Shown here in pieces: positions 8,499-18,449 of a stretch of 64,000 nt of DNA; the stretch's first letter is position 1; the number at the start of each line of letters is the position of its first letter. The DNA is from Gammaproteobacteria bacterium (GTDB taxonomy: Bacteria > Pseudomonadota > Gammaproteobacteria > SZUA-152), in NCBI GenBank assembly GCA_013152545.1, contig JAADGF010000097.1, positions 1 to 64,000 on the forward strand. The letters are read 5' to 3'. Both the position numbers and the translations under genes were made by a program. The notes under the pieces were generated by a model that saw only the letters and a list, made by a program, of their open reading frames with translations, was not told the DNA's origin and made no database searches.

Positions 8499-9575
8499 AT
8501 GTTCGGTACCAAAAAGCGCTTTGCTGTTGCTTTTCTCTTATGTTCCTTCTGTTTTCCCTTATCCCATGCCCATGTAAGTGCTGCTGAAAAAGAAAAATTC
8601 CGTATCGCATGGACAATTTACGTTGGGTGGATGCCATGGGACTATGCTGATCAGGCCGGTATTGTTAAGAAATGGGCTGATAAATACGGTATCGAAATCG
8701 ATGTTGTACAGGTCAATGACTACATTGAGTCCATTAATCAATACACAGCGGGTGCTTTTGATGGCTGTGTTATGACGAATATGGACGCGTTGACGATACC
8801 GGCTGCCAGTGGTGTTGACTCTACCGCGCTCATTGTTGGTGATTTCTCAGACGGTAACGACGCTGTTATTCTAAGAGACAAAAAACGCCTGAACGATATC
8901 AAGGGACAACAGGTTAATTTGGTCGAACTTTCAGTGTCTCACTACCTATTGGCCCGAGCATTAGAGTCAGTGGGTATGAGTGAAAAAGATATCACTGTAG
9001 TGAACACCTCGGATGCGGACCTGGTTTCTGTTTTTGCCGCTGGTGATGTGACGTCTACGGTTACGTGGAATCCGCTGTTGTCGGAAATAGACGCCATGCC
9101 TTCCACTTACAATGTGTTTGATTCCTCCCGCATTCCCGGTGAAATTATTGATTTGATGGTTATCAATACTAAAACCCTTACGGCAAACCCCAAACTGGGC
9201 AAAGCATTAACTGGTGCTTGGTACGAAATCATGTCCATAATGAGTAAAGATGACAAGAGGAGTAAAGAAGCCCGGTCTTTTATGGCAACAGCCTCGGGGA
9301 CAGATTTAAACGGTTATGATGCGCAGTTAAACACCACGCGAATGTTTTATGCAGCAAAAGACGCGATTGAATTTACTCGAAGTAAAAATTTACCTGAAAC
9401 CATGAAAAGCGTTGCAAATTTTTCTTTTGAGCATGGCTTATTGGGTGATGGTGCTGCTGATTGGCGTTTCATTGGCATGGCGTTTCCCAGTGGTAAAATT
9501 ATGGGTGACAAAGCTAACATCAAACTGCGATTTGACGATAGCTTCATGCAATTAGCGGTAGAGGGTAAGCTTTAA
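8499..9575 (+). CDS. Periplasmic binding protein of the guanidine/urea-carboxylase-linked ABC importer
   Basis: The product belongs to the binding-protein family found beside urea/guanidine carboxylase genes, related to nitrate/taurine-type (NMT1-like) binders. The signal peptide runs to about residue 28 (ending HVSAAE). The mature start FRIAWTIYVGWMPWDYADQAGIVKKWADKYGI is typical, as are FDGCVMTNMDAL and VTWNPLLSEI further on. ATG at 8499 is chosen because AGAGAGG lies 6 bases upstream; the longer frame to 8367 overlaps the riboswitch. It is the first gene of a unit of about 9.7 kb. Given the guanidine switch, guanidine is the likely substrate, but no binding data can be read from sequence. 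Confidence 0.88.
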   Translation: MFGTKKRFAVAFLLCSFCFPLSHAHVSAAEKEKFRIAWTIYVGWMPWDYADQAGIVKKWADKYGIEIDVVQVNDYIESINQYTAGAFDGCVMTNMDALTIPAASGVDSTALIVGDFSDGNDAVILRDKKRLNDIKGQQVNLVELSVSHYLLARALESVGMSEKDITVVNTSDADLVSVFAAGDVTSTVTWNPLLSEIDAMPSTYNVFDSSRIPGEIIDLMVINTKTLTANPKLGKALTGAWYEIMSIMSKDDKRSKEARSFMATASGTDLNGYDAQLNTTRMFYAAKDAIEFTRSKNLPETMKSVANFSFEHGLLGDGAADWRFIGMAFPSGKIMGDKANIKLRFDDSFMQLAVEGKL

Positions 9576-9616
9576 TGCCTTGCTGAAACGGCGATTCAGG
9601 AGGGCAATTAATTTCT

Positions 9617-10447
9617 ATGAAGCGTTTAATGAATCTTCGTCCGACGAAACCGTTTCGTATTGGTTTGGGTATTTTGCCATTTATTATTATTTTGGTGATT
9701 TACCTAGCGGCATCCAACGTTCGCTTAGCAGAAAATTCCCGCGATAAACTGCTGCCTTCGTTCGATAGCTTTGTCAGTGCCATACAACGCATGGCTTTTG
9801 AACCCAGCAAACGCACTGGCGAGATCTTATTGTGGGCTGATACTTTTGCCAGTCTTGAGCGGCTTGCATTGGGTGTCGGAATCAGTGCATTAATTGGTTT
9901 GACGTTGGGAATTATTAATGGCCTGATTCCACTTGCCAGTGCACCGCTCTCGCCGTTGGTGCGTACCCTCTCGTTAATTCCACCCATGGCGATATTGCCT
10001 ATTTTGTTTATTATGTTTGGATTGGGTGAGGCTTCTAAAGTAGCGTTGATTGTTATTGGTATCGCACCCTTTATTGTGCGCGATTTGCAACAACGTGTTG
10101 CAGAAATACCCAGTGAGTTGTTAATCAAAGCACAAACCTTGGGCGCCTCCACATGGTTAGTTATTGTGCGCGTGGTGTTACCTCAGTTAATCCCCCGCTT
10201 AATTGACGCGGTTCGTTTATCATTAGGCGCTGCGTGGTTGTTTCTAATCGCTGCTGAAGCCATCGCGGCAACGGAAGGTTTAGGTTACCGTATATTTCTT
10301 GTCCGGCGCTATCTTGCCATGGATGTTATTCTTCCCTATGTGGCATGGGTTACATTTTTAGCTTATGTGATGGATGCATCATTACGCCGGTTGTCGAAAA
10401 AAATCTTTCCTTGGTATCACGGTAATGGTGTTCAGGCTGAAGGTTAA
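9617..10447 (+). CDS. ABC transporter permease of the guanidine uptake system
   Basis: This is an inner-membrane permease of the binding-protein-dependent transport superfamily (SsuC/TauC type). It has 276 residues and about six to seven helices. The EAA-like coupling loop is at about 170-195 (KAQTLGASTWLVIVRVVLPQ), followed by LIDAVRLSLGAAWLFLIAAE. The stop overlaps the ATPase start by one base (TAATG), so expression is coupled. Only one permease gene is present, so it would act as a homodimer. Guanidine as cargo is inferred from position. Confidence 0.88.
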   Translation: MKRLMNLRPTKPFRIGLGILPFIIILVIYLAASNVRLAENSRDKLLPSFDSFVSAIQRMAFEPSKRTGEILLWADTFASLERLALGVGISALIGLTLGIINGLIPLASAPLSPLVRTLSLIPPMAILPILFIMFGLGEASKVALIVIGIAPFIVRDLQQRVAEIPSELLIKAQTLGASTWLVIVRVVLPQLIPRLIDAVRLSLGAAWLFLIAAEAIAATEGLGYRIFLVRRYLAMDVILPYVAWVTFLAYVMDASLRRLSKKIFPWYHGNGVQAEG

Positions 10448-11235
10448 TGAGCTTTATTCACGTCGACAATGTATGGAAAGAATATACTGAAAACGTCGTA
10501 TTGGAACACCTGACATTACGGGTTAAAAAGGGCGAGTTTGTTACTATTGTCGGTGCCTCTGGTTGTGGTAAAACCACTTTTTTAAAAATGTTGCTTGGTG
10601 AAGTGAGCCCATCCCGTGGGAAAATCCTGCTGGATGGTAAACCACTGGCTGTTGAGCCCGGGCCAGATCGGGGTATTGTTTTTCAACGTTATTCAGTGTT
10701 TCCTCATTTGAAGGTGTTGGGTAATGTCATGCTTGGTCTTGAACTACAGCAATCCCGTGTACTTGGTCGGTTATTCGGTGATAAGCGCCGCTTGGCGCAA
10801 CAGCTGGCCTGCGAGATGTTGGAGGCTGTTGGTTTAAGTCATGTTCTGGATAAATACCCAAGTGAATTGTCCGGCGGTATGCAACAGCGTCTGGCGCTTG
10901 CTCAATCACTGATAAAACAACCGCTCATCCTTTTGTTGGATGAGCCTTTTGGCGCACTTGATCCTGGGATGCGTGCCGATATGCATCAGCTGATTTTAAC
11001 ATTGTGGCGAAATATGGGGCTGACGGTGTTTATGGTTAGTCATGACTTAAAAGAGAGTTTTTATCTCGGTACGCGTTTACTGGTTTTTGATAAAGTGCGC
11101 CATGATCCGCAAAATATGAATGCCTTTGGTGCACGTGTCACTTATGACATTCCGCTGGGTAGTGTCGATAACTCGTTATGCCAAGAAATTGAAAAATATA
11201 GCAGTCCAAAACAGATCGTTGCCAATCTTGAGTGA
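10447..11235 (+). CDS. ABC transporter ATP-binding protein of the guanidine uptake system
   Basis: ATPase partner of the preceding permease. Walker A is GASGCGKTT (residues 36-44), the Q-loop lies in GIVFQRYSVFPHLKVLGNV, the signature is LSGGMQQRLALA, Walker B is LILLLDEPFGALDP and the H-loop is FMVSHDLKE. The closest class is the nitrate/sulfonate/taurine importer ATPases. The 262-residue length is normal. The next gene starts 9 bases downstream. Confidence 0.9.
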   Translation: MSFIHVDNVWKEYTENVVLEHLTLRVKKGEFVTIVGASGCGKTTFLKMLLGEVSPSRGKILLDGKPLAVEPGPDRGIVFQRYSVFPHLKVLGNVMLGLELQQSRVLGRLFGDKRRLAQQLACEMLEAVGLSHVLDKYPSELSGGMQQRLALAQSLIKQPLILLLDEPFGALDPGMRADMHQLILTLWRNMGLTVFMVSHDLKESFYLGTRLLVFDKVRHDPQNMNAFGARVTYDIPLGSVDNSLCQEIEKYSSPKQIVANLE

Positions 11236-11244
11236 GGAGTACTG

Positions 11245-11985
11245 ATGACGAGAGAACTGAACGCACGGCGTATCGTTTATACAGACCGACTATCCATTGC
11301 TAGCTCATGGTCCTTTGTGGTGCGTCGTGGTTATACCTTGCGTATTATTGATAGTAAAGGTGGTGCCAATTGCGGTTTGCTCGCCTATAATAATGATGAC
11401 AGATTGGAGCGCTATAACATGGCTGATACCCTTAAAGCCCAGCATACCGCTTTGCTCACTAAAGGCCATGTGCTCTATTCAGACATGGGGCGTATTCTTT
11501 TTTCTATCACCGAAGATAGCTGTGGTTGGCACGATACGCTTGGCGGTACCAGTGATGCAAGTTCGGTTAAAGAAGCTTATGGCGAAAACCCCTATCAAGA
11601 GAATTTAAACTCGTTTTATCGCAATGGCCGAGAGCTTTTTCTCATTGAGTTGGGTAAGTATGGCTTGGGTAAACGGGATATCGTTGCCAACGTCAATTTG
11701 TTCAGCAAAGTAACGGTGAATCATAATGGCGCTATGTTGTTCGAAAGCGATAACAGCAAAGCTGGTAATTTTGTTGATTTACGTGCAGAAATGAATGTTT
11801 TAGTAGTGCTCAATAACTGCCAACACCCACTTGACCCTGATCCGAGGTATCGTCCGGGTCATATCGAGATGTTGTTATGGAAATCCGATCCGGTGACGGA
11901 GGCGGATTTTTGTCGAAATCACTGTGCCGAAAATCAAAGGGGCTTTTTCAATACCGAAAATTATTTCTATCAGTCCGTGGTGTAA
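11245..11985 (+). CDS. DUF1989 protein, carboxyguanidine deiminase subunit (urea carboxylase-associated protein, longer type)
   Basis: DUF1989 proteins come in pairs beside this carboxylase. The two together (CgdA and CgdB) deiminate carboxyguanidine to allophanate; older names are urea carboxylase-associated proteins 1 and 2. This 246-residue member shows the family pattern [62 protein letters not shown] and [15 protein letters not shown]. The conserved Cys and His residues (CGWHD, NNCQHP) probably hold metal. A good Shine-Dalgarno (gaggag) precedes the ATG. I do not assign CgdA or CgdB from sequence alone. Confidence 0.88.
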   Translation: MTRELNARRIVYTDRLSIASSWSFVVRRGYTLRIIDSKGGANCGLLAYNNDDRLERYNMADTLKAQHTALLTKGHVLYSDMGRILFSITEDSCGWHDTLGGTSDASSVKEAYGENPYQENLNSFYRNGRELFLIELGKYGLGKRDIVANVNLFSKVTVNHNGAMLFESDNSKAGNFVDLRAEMNVLVVLNNCQHPLDPDPRYRPGHIEMLLWKSDPVTEADFCRNHCAENQRGFFNTENYFYQSVV

Positions 11986-11996
11986 GGAGATTAACA

Positions 11997-12638
11997 ATGA
12001 CTGCATTGACCGTAAGCAAACTCGAATCGGCAGATGCTCTTTACAGTGAACTCGTGCCTGCGGGAAAAGCCTGGATACATATGGTAAAGAAAGGGCAAAC
12101 ATTACGCATACTGGATGTCGAGGGTAACCAGGCGGTAGATACGCTCTTTTATAATGCAAATGACCTGAGTGAACGTTACAGTGCCACGGATACGGTCCGC
12201 GCTCAAGGAAACATTTATCTTACCACGGGTTCCCAGTTAATCTCCTCGGAGGGTAATGCGATGTTAACGATTGTTGCTGATACTTGTGGTCGTCACGATA
12301 CTTTGGGGGGAGCCTGCTCGGCGGAATCGAATATGGTACGTTACGCTATTGAAAAACGGTCGATGCATAATTGCCGCGATAGCTATCTTCTTGCCATCGC
12401 GGCGTCCGGTTTTGATTTGAATAAACGGGATTTAACCAGTAACATCAATTTTTTTATGAATGTTCCGGTAACACCAGAAGGTAAGTTAAGTTTCGAAGAT
12501 GGTATCTCTGATCCAGGCAAGTACGTGGAATTAAAAGCGGAAATGGATGTCATTGTGCTTGTGTCCAATTGTCCGCAACTTAATAATCCATGTAATGGCT
12601 ATAATCCAACGCCAGTATTGATGATGATTTGGATGTAA
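11997..12638 (+). CDS. DUF1989 protein, second carboxyguanidine deiminase subunit
   Basis: Second member of the CgdA/CgdB pair, 213 residues, similar along its length to the preceding gene ([76 protein letters not shown]). The pair looks like an old duplication that diverged into two subunits. ATG at 11997 is chosen because AAGGAG sits 8 bases upstream, right after the stop of the previous gene. The frame is open further upstream, but that part only shadows the previous gene. Confidence 0.88.
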   Translation: MTALTVSKLESADALYSELVPAGKAWIHMVKKGQTLRILDVEGNQAVDTLFYNANDLSERYSATDTVRAQGNIYLTTGSQLISSEGNAMLTIVADTCGRHDTLGGACSAESNMVRYAIEKRSMHNCRDSYLLAIAASGFDLNKRDLTSNINFFMNVPVTPEGKLSFEDGISDPGKYVELKAEMDVIVLVSNCPQLNNPCNGYNPTPVLMMIWM

Positions 12639-12722
12639 CGGTTCATGAAATTGCGGGGGGATGGTCGCCAGAAAAATCAACCTAGGCGGGACGGCCCGCA
12701 CTAATGATGGATCGAAGGTGTT

Positions 12723-15700
12723 ATGTTTAAAAAAGTGTTAATTGCCAATCGCGGTGCTATTGCCTGTCGTATTATACGAACATTAAAGGCGATGAATGTT
12801 GGTGCGGTTAGCGTCTACTCAACGGCGGATGCAGGTTCTTTACATGTTGCACTTGCCGATGAAGCCATCTGCATCGGTGAGGGGCCTGCGAGTGAATCTT
12901 ACCTTTTAGTCGATAAAATCATTGCGGCGGCAATAAACAGCGGTGCGCAAGCAATTCATCCTGGTTACGGTTTTTTGAGCGAAAATGCAGAATTTGCACG
13001 GCGATGCGAAAGCCGTGGTATTGTTTTTATTGGCCCTGATGCACACCAAATTGAGGCGTTTGGGTTAAAACATACGGCAAGACAACTGGCCAAGGATAAT
13101 AATGTACCCTTGCTGCCTGGTACCGGTTTGTTATCCGATGTTAGCAGTGCAGTTGAAGCTGCTACTGGCATGGGTTATCCGGTAATGCTGAAAAGTACTG
13201 CGGGCGGTGGTGGCATTGGGATGCAGCTATGTCGTCATGGCAAAGAACTGCAAGATGCCTTTAGCCGTGTTGCTCGTTTGGCAAAAAAAAATTTCGCCAA
13301 CGCTGGATTGTATTTGGAAAAATTTGTTGAACATGCCCGCCATATTGAAGTGCAAATTTTTGGCGATGGGAAGGGAGGGGTCATTGCCTTGGGAGAGCGT
13401 GATTGCTCGCTACAGCGGCGTCATCAAAAAGTCGTTGAAGAGACGCCGGCACCACATTTACGGCAAGAGACACGCCGATATTTACTCGATGTGGCAGAGC
13501 AGTTGGGCAAAGCCATTCAGTACCGAAACGTAGGGACGGTGGAGTTTATCTACGATGTTGATACCGGGAATTTTTATTTTCTTGAGGTCAATACCCGCTT
13601 ACAGGTTGAGCATGGCGTTACCGAAGTGGTTACCGGTATTGATTTGGTCGAGTGGATGGTTAGACAAAGCGCAGGTGAACTGGAGGAATTAGAGACTCTG
13701 CGTCCTGCAATGCAAGGACATGCTATACAGGTTCGTCTCTATGCCGAAGATCCCGGTAAACAATTTCAGCCCTCTACCGGGTTGATTACGCATGCGCATT
13801 TTAGTAATAATATTCGTGTCGATACTTGGGTAGAGGCGGGCGTTGAGGTTTCCCCTTTTTACGATCCAATGTTGGCGAAATTTATCGCTAGTGCTGATAC
13901 CCGGCAGCAAGCCATCGACAAACTGCACAATGCATTAGATGAAATGCTCCTTGCGGGTGTGGAGAATAATGGTCTTTATCTCAAGAAAATTCTGCAGGAC
14001 GATGTTTTTAGACGCGGTCAGGTGACAACAAAATATCTTAATGATTTTGCTTATCACGTTAATACTGTTGATGTGCTAAAGGCGGGTACCCAAACTACAA
14101 TTCAGGATTATCCGGCAAGAGAAGGTTATTGGCATGTGGGTATTCCGCCATCAGGCCCTATGGATGACTATGCTTTTCGCTGGGGTAATCGATTATTGGG
14201 TAATGATGAGTCTGCTGCAGGTCTGGAGTTTACTGTTACCGGACCGACTCTTAAATTCAATGCCGCCACCACTATTGTGATGACGGGCGCGATGATGACT
14301 GCAGAATTAAACGGTCAAGCCGTCACCTTTTGGAAAACCTTGGACGTGACCGCTGGCGCCATATTGAAATTAGGTGCTATTGAAGATACGGGTGTGCGTA
14401 GTTATCTTTGCGTACAGAATGGCTTTGATGTACCGAAGTATCTAGGCAGTAAGTCCACCTTTACCCTTGGCCAGTTTGGTGGCCATGGGGGGCGAACGTT
14501 GCAAATGGGTGATGTTTTGCATTTTCCGGTATCTTCAGCGGCTGTTATTCCCGCGCAATTACCGCTGCAAAACATTCCTCGCTATGACCATCATTGGCAA
14601 ATTCATGTTATTTATGGCCCTCATGGTGCACCTGATTTTTTTACACCTGACGATATCGATACATTTTTTACCACCGATTGGGAGGTGCACTATAATTCGT
14701 CACGCACCGGGGTACGTTTGATCGGGCCTAAACCCGAATGGGCTCGATCGGACGGTGGTGAGGCCGGTTTGCATCCCTCTAATATTCATGACAATGCCTA
14801 TGCCATTGGCACAGTGGATTTTACCGGGGATATGCCGGTTATTCTTGGACCCGATGGACCCAGTTTGGGCGGTTTTGTTTGTCCTGCCACCATTATCACT
14901 GCGGAACGATGGAAGATGGGACAGCTAAGGCCTGGCGATACTGTGCGCTTTATAGCGGTCAGCCAGGACGAGGCTAATGAGCAGGAAAGGACAAAAATAA
15001 GGTGTCTCGAATCTTTTGCCTCACCGCCTGTTACCGCTCCCATTGCGGTTGTGAGGCAAACATCTCAGGGGCATCCAGTTATAAGGGAACTGAGTGCAAA
15101 GCACCATCCTGTCGGTGTTTGTTATCGCCCATCGGGGGATAAATACCTATTAGTTGAGTACGGTCCTCTGGTATTGGATATTAAATTACGTTTTCGTGTT
15201 CATGCCCTGATGTTAACGTTACAAGCGAAACGTGTCGAGGGCATACGGGAACTGACTCCCGGCATCCGTTCGCTTCAAATTCATTATGATAGCCTTAGCT
15301 TGTCCCTATCCTATCTTTTGGATATGTTAGTCGCATTAGAAAATGAACTGGGCGATATTGATGCGTTACAAGTGCCTGCGCGCATCGTGCATCTACCACT
15401 TTCATGGGACGATAGCCAGACCCGTTTGGCCATTGATAAGTATGTCCAATCTGTGCGTAAAGACGCACCGTGGTGCCCGAGCAACATTGAATTTATTCGT
15501 CGTATTAATGGTCTAGATAGCATTGATGAGGTGAAACAGATTGTTTTTGAGGCCAGCTATTTGGTTATGGGGTTGGGTGATGTGTATTTAGGTGCGCCAG
15601 TAGCAACCCCCCTGGATCCACGCCATCGCTTGGTGACAACAAAATACAACCCGGCACGGACCTGGACGCCTGAGAATGCCGTAGGTATCGGCGGTGCGTA

Positions 15701-16334
15701 TTTGTGTGTCTACGGCATGGAAGGCCCAGGTGGTTATCAGTTTGTTGGTCGTACTGTGCAGATGTGGAATCGGTGGAAAAAAACCCGTGATTTTAGCCAG
15801 CCTTGGTTGTTACGTTTTTTTGATCAGATACGCTTTTACCCCGTAAGCGAAGCGGCGTTGTTGCAGATGCGAGAGGATTTTCCGCGCGGTAAAATTCAAC
15901 TGCACGTGGAGGAAACGACTTTCAAGCTTAGCGAATACCTTAAGTTTCTTGATATCCATCGAGATGATATTAATGCCTTCCAATCGAAACAACAACGGGC
16001 CTTTTATGAAGAGCGTGAACGCTGGAAAGCATTGGGTGTAGCCGATTTTAATCACGAAGTGGAGTGCATGAATGACACCGAAAATGGACTGGTGGCAGGG
16101 GAGTATCATGAAATTATCACTAGCCATGTGCACGGCAGTGTGTGGAAACTTCATGTATCTGAGGGAGATGTTGTCGAAGTGGGTCAGTCAATTTTAGTGC
16201 TTGAATCCATGAAAATGGAAATTACCATTCACGCAGAGCAATGCGGCATAGTGAGTCATTTGTTATGTCAATTGGGTAACCAAGTTAAACCGGGACAGCA
16301 TCTTGTGGTGCTCGATACCAACACAAAGCAATAA
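12723..16334 (+). CDS. Biotin-dependent guanidine carboxylase (urea carboxylase family)
   Basis: It carboxylates guanidine (or urea) using ATP, bicarbonate and covalently bound biotin. Domains in order: biotin carboxylase (1-450; KVLIANRGAIACRIIRTLKA, glycine-rich STAGGGGIGMQ, EVNTRLQVEHGVTE); a KipA/AHS2-type carboxyltransferase part (about 455-760; TVDVLKAGTQTTIQDYPARE); a KipI/AHS1-type part (about 790-1010); and a biotinyl domain with ESMKMEI, biotin lysine K1164. At 1203 residues it is a normal bacterial length. No hydrolase is fused, unlike the yeast urea amidolyase. The guanidine riboswitch and the DUF1989 pair favour guanidine over urea as substrate. Confidence 0.93.
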   Translation: MFKKVLIANRGAIACRIIRTLKAMNVGAVSVYSTADAGSLHVALADEAICIGEGPASESYLLVDKIIAAAINSGAQAIHPGYGFLSENAEFARRCESRGIVFIGPDAHQIEAFGLKHTARQLAKDNNVPLLPGTGLLSDVSSAVEAATGMGYPVMLKSTAGGGGIGMQLCRHGKELQDAFSRVARLAKKNFANAGLYLEKFVEHARHIEVQIFGDGKGGVIALGERDCSLQRRHQKVVEETPAPHLRQETRRYLLDVAEQLGKAIQYRNVGTVEFIYDVDTGNFYFLEVNTRLQVEHGVTEVVTGIDLVEWMVRQSAGELEELETLRPAMQGHAIQVRLYAEDPGKQFQPSTGLITHAHFSNNIRVDTWVEAGVEVSPFYDPMLAKFIASADTRQQAIDKLHNALDEMLLAGVENNGLYLKKILQDDVFRRGQVTTKYLNDFAYHVNTVDVLKAGTQTTIQDYPAREGYWHVGIPPSGPMDDYAFRWGNRLLGNDESAAGLEFTVTGPTLKFNAATTIVMTGAMMTAELNGQAVTFWKTLDVTAGAILKLGAIEDTGVRSYLCVQNGFDVPKYLGSKSTFTLGQFGGHGGRTLQMGDVLHFPVSSAAVIPAQLPLQNIPRYDHHWQIHVIYGPHGAPDFFTPDDIDTFFTTDWEVHYNSSRTGVRLIGPKPEWARSDGGEAGLHPSNIHDNAYAIGTVDFTGDMPVILGPDGPSLGGFVCPATIITAERWKMGQLRPGDTVRFIAVSQDEANEQERTKIRCLESFASPPVTAPIAVVRQTSQGHPVIRELSAKHHPVGVCYRPSGDKYLLVEYGPLVLDIKLRFRVHALMLTLQAKRVEGIRELTPGIRSLQIHYDSLSLSLSYLLDMLVALENELGDIDALQVPARIVHLPLSWDDSQTRLAIDKYVQSVRKDAPWCPSNIEFIRRINGLDSIDEVKQIVFEASYLVMGLGDVYLGAPVATPLDPRHRLVTTKYNPARTWTPENAVGIGGAYLCVYGMEGPGGYQFVGRTVQMWNRWKKTRDFSQPWLLRFFDQIRFYPVSEAALLQMREDFPRGKIQLHVEETTFKLSEYLKFLDIHRDDINAFQSKQQRAFYEERERWKALGVADFNHEVECMNDTENGLVAGEYHEIITSHVHGSVWKLHVSEGDVVEVGQSILVLESMKMEITIHAEQCGIVSHLLCQLGNQVKPGQHLVVLDTNTKQ

Positions 16335-16386
16335 CAATCCCGATTGATTTCGTTGCAAACTCTACATGAATAAACAGAAGACTCCT

Positions 16387-18171
16387 ATGACAAATAACAT
16401 TAATCTCGCTATCTTTGCTCTACAAAAAGCCTATGTTGACAGTACGCTTACACCGGGAGAGGTGGTGGATTATATCCACGATCGGTGTAATCAATACAAA
16501 GATAACTCTATTTGGATACGCTTATTAAGCAGGGATGAATTGCAACCTTATCTTGATAAGCTTAATGATACAGACATGGCCGCTTTACCTTTGTTTGGCA
16601 TTCCTTTTGCTATTAAAGACAATATTGATCTAGTTGATGTTGCCACGACAGCGGCATGTGCCGAGTACAGTTATTTGCCCCGGAAATCCGCCTTTGTCGT
16701 GCAACAACTTATTAATGCTGGTGCGATTCCGATAGGAAAAACAAATCTTGATCAGTTTGCCACGGGCTTGGTGGGAACACGTTCACCCTTTGGTGTGGTG
16801 AGTAATGCTTTTAATCCTACGTATATATCTGGCGGTTCCAGTTCAGGTTCTTCCGTTGCTGTGGCGTTGGGCTTAGTGAGCTTTGCTTTAGGGACTGATA
16901 CGGCGGGATCTGGTCGAGTTCCGGCTGCATTTAACAATCTCATTGGTTTTAAACCCAGTCGTGGGTTGTGGAGCAATAGTGGTGTGGTGCCCGCCTGTCG
17001 TACCTTGGACTGTGTTACTGTGTTGGCTTTAAACCCTGATGATGCGGCCGTGGTGCATAATGTCGCGGCCAAGTTTGATGTCAATGATGCTTATGCCCGG
17101 CCGCGGCAGATGCTGACGCAGGTGAAACAAGTGTTTCGCTTTGGTGTGCCTCAGGCCGGTCAGCTGAAATTTTTCGGTAACAACGAAACGAAAAACCTGT
17201 TCACGAAGAGTGTGAATCGTCTAATAGCGATGGGAGGCGAAGCCGTTACCATTGATTTTAATCCCTTCATTGAAGCTGCAAAATTGCTATATGAGGGCCC
17301 GTGGGTAGCGGAGAGATACGTTGCTATTGAAGACTTTGTTCAGGAATACATAACAGCTCTCTACCCAGTTACTCGAGCTATCATCGAGCCTGCCAGTAAG
17401 ATAACAGCAGTTGCGGTATTTAAGTCGCTCTATCGACTACAGGCCTATAAACGTATTGCCGATCAAGTTTTAGCGAGTGTGGATTTTATTGTGACGCCCA
17501 CTACCGGTACGATTTATACCATTGAAGAGGTAAACAATGAACCCATCAAACTCAATGCTAACCTGGGTTATTACACAAATTTTATGAATTTATTGGATTA
17601 TTCCGCCATTGCACTGCCTTCGGGTATACAAGAAAGCGGGCTTCCTGCGGGCATTACCTTTTTCGCTCAGGCTTTTGAGGATGACGCGTTGCTTGCCTAT
17701 GCCAAACGTTATTGTCAAAAATTACAGCAATGTATGGGAGCCACTGAGTTTTTATGGTATCCCACTGAAACAGTTTCCAACGAGGGGGTGGATACGGTGA
17801 AGGTCGCTGTTTGTGGTGCTCACCTTTCAGAATTACCACTTAATTACCAGCTTACTGAGCGTAATGCCCGCCTTGTCCAGGCTACTCAAACCATACCAGC
17901 TTATCGTCTTTATGTTCTACAGGACGGTAAACGGCCTGGTCTGTTGAGAGATGATAGCGATGGTGTTGCAATTGACGTGGAAGTATGGGAAATGTCAACG
18001 AAAAATTTCGGCAGTTTTGTAGCGCAAATCCCTGAGCCTTTGGGGATTGGCAGTGTGGAATTAAGGGATAAAAGTAGGGTGAAGGGGTTTATCTGCGAAT
18101 TTCACGTTATTGCTGAATCAAAGGAAATAAGCCGTTTTGGGGGTTGGAAGGCTTATATTGCTCAGCGATAA
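16387..18171 (+). CDS. atzF: Allophanate hydrolase (AtzF type)
   Basis: It hydrolyses allophanate to ammonia and CO2, the last step of the pathway. The N-terminal amidase-signature domain shows the catalytic lysine in PFAIKDNID, the GGSSSGSS glycine-serine motif and the second serine in GTDTAGSGRVPA. The C-terminal domain (from about residue 445; VKVAVCGAHLSELPLNYQL, GVAIDVEVWEM, GSVELRDKSRVKGFICE) is the one special to AtzF, which finishes decarboxylation. ATG at 16387 matches the usual family start; ATG at 16366 in the same frame would add 7 residues and has no better ribosome binding site. It lies 31-52 bases after the carboxylase and ends the operon. Confidence 0.92.
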   Translation: MTNNINLAIFALQKAYVDSTLTPGEVVDYIHDRCNQYKDNSIWIRLLSRDELQPYLDKLNDTDMAALPLFGIPFAIKDNIDLVDVATTAACAEYSYLPRKSAFVVQQLINAGAIPIGKTNLDQFATGLVGTRSPFGVVSNAFNPTYISGGSSSGSSVAVALGLVSFALGTDTAGSGRVPAAFNNLIGFKPSRGLWSNSGVVPACRTLDCVTVLALNPDDAAVVHNVAAKFDVNDAYARPRQMLTQVKQVFRFGVPQAGQLKFFGNNETKNLFTKSVNRLIAMGGEAVTIDFNPFIEAAKLLYEGPWVAERYVAIEDFVQEYITALYPVTRAIIEPASKITAVAVFKSLYRLQAYKRIADQVLASVDFIVTPTTGTIYTIEEVNNEPIKLNANLGYYTNFMNLLDYSAIALPSGIQESGLPAGITFFAQAFEDDALLAYAKRYCQKLQQCMGATEFLWYPTETVSNEGVDTVKVAVCGAHLSELPLNYQLTERNARLVQATQTIPAYRLYVLQDGKRPGLLRDDSDGVAIDVEVWEMSTKNFGSFVAQIPEPLGIGSVELRDKSRVKGFICEFHVIAESKEISRFGGWKAYIAQR

Positions 18172-18449
18172 AAATAGACTTGGTTGGTGCTAATGCATCC
18201 GTTAAGGGCGTCGACATGAGAATCAGTCTACAGCATAATTGAAGCATAGTGGTTTATGTGAGCTTTTGATCTCTCTGTTCGATAAAATACATGTAAAACA
18301 GATGTGTTAAGGAGTGTGCACGTTGCTAAGCAACTCAGCTGATCAAGCCAGCGATGCTGGAAGAGTGCGTATATTGTATAGTGATCGATGAATATTAATA
18401 GTGCTAACGAATAAAGTGAGTTAAGAGAGCCAATTAGGAGAGGAATAAC

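Noticed and set aside
12723-16334. Naming the carboxylase a urea carboxylase
   Set aside because: The guanidine riboswitch, DUF1989 pair and allophanate hydrolase together fit guanidine better. Urea remains possible as a side substrate, so the family is stated but not a firm urea role.
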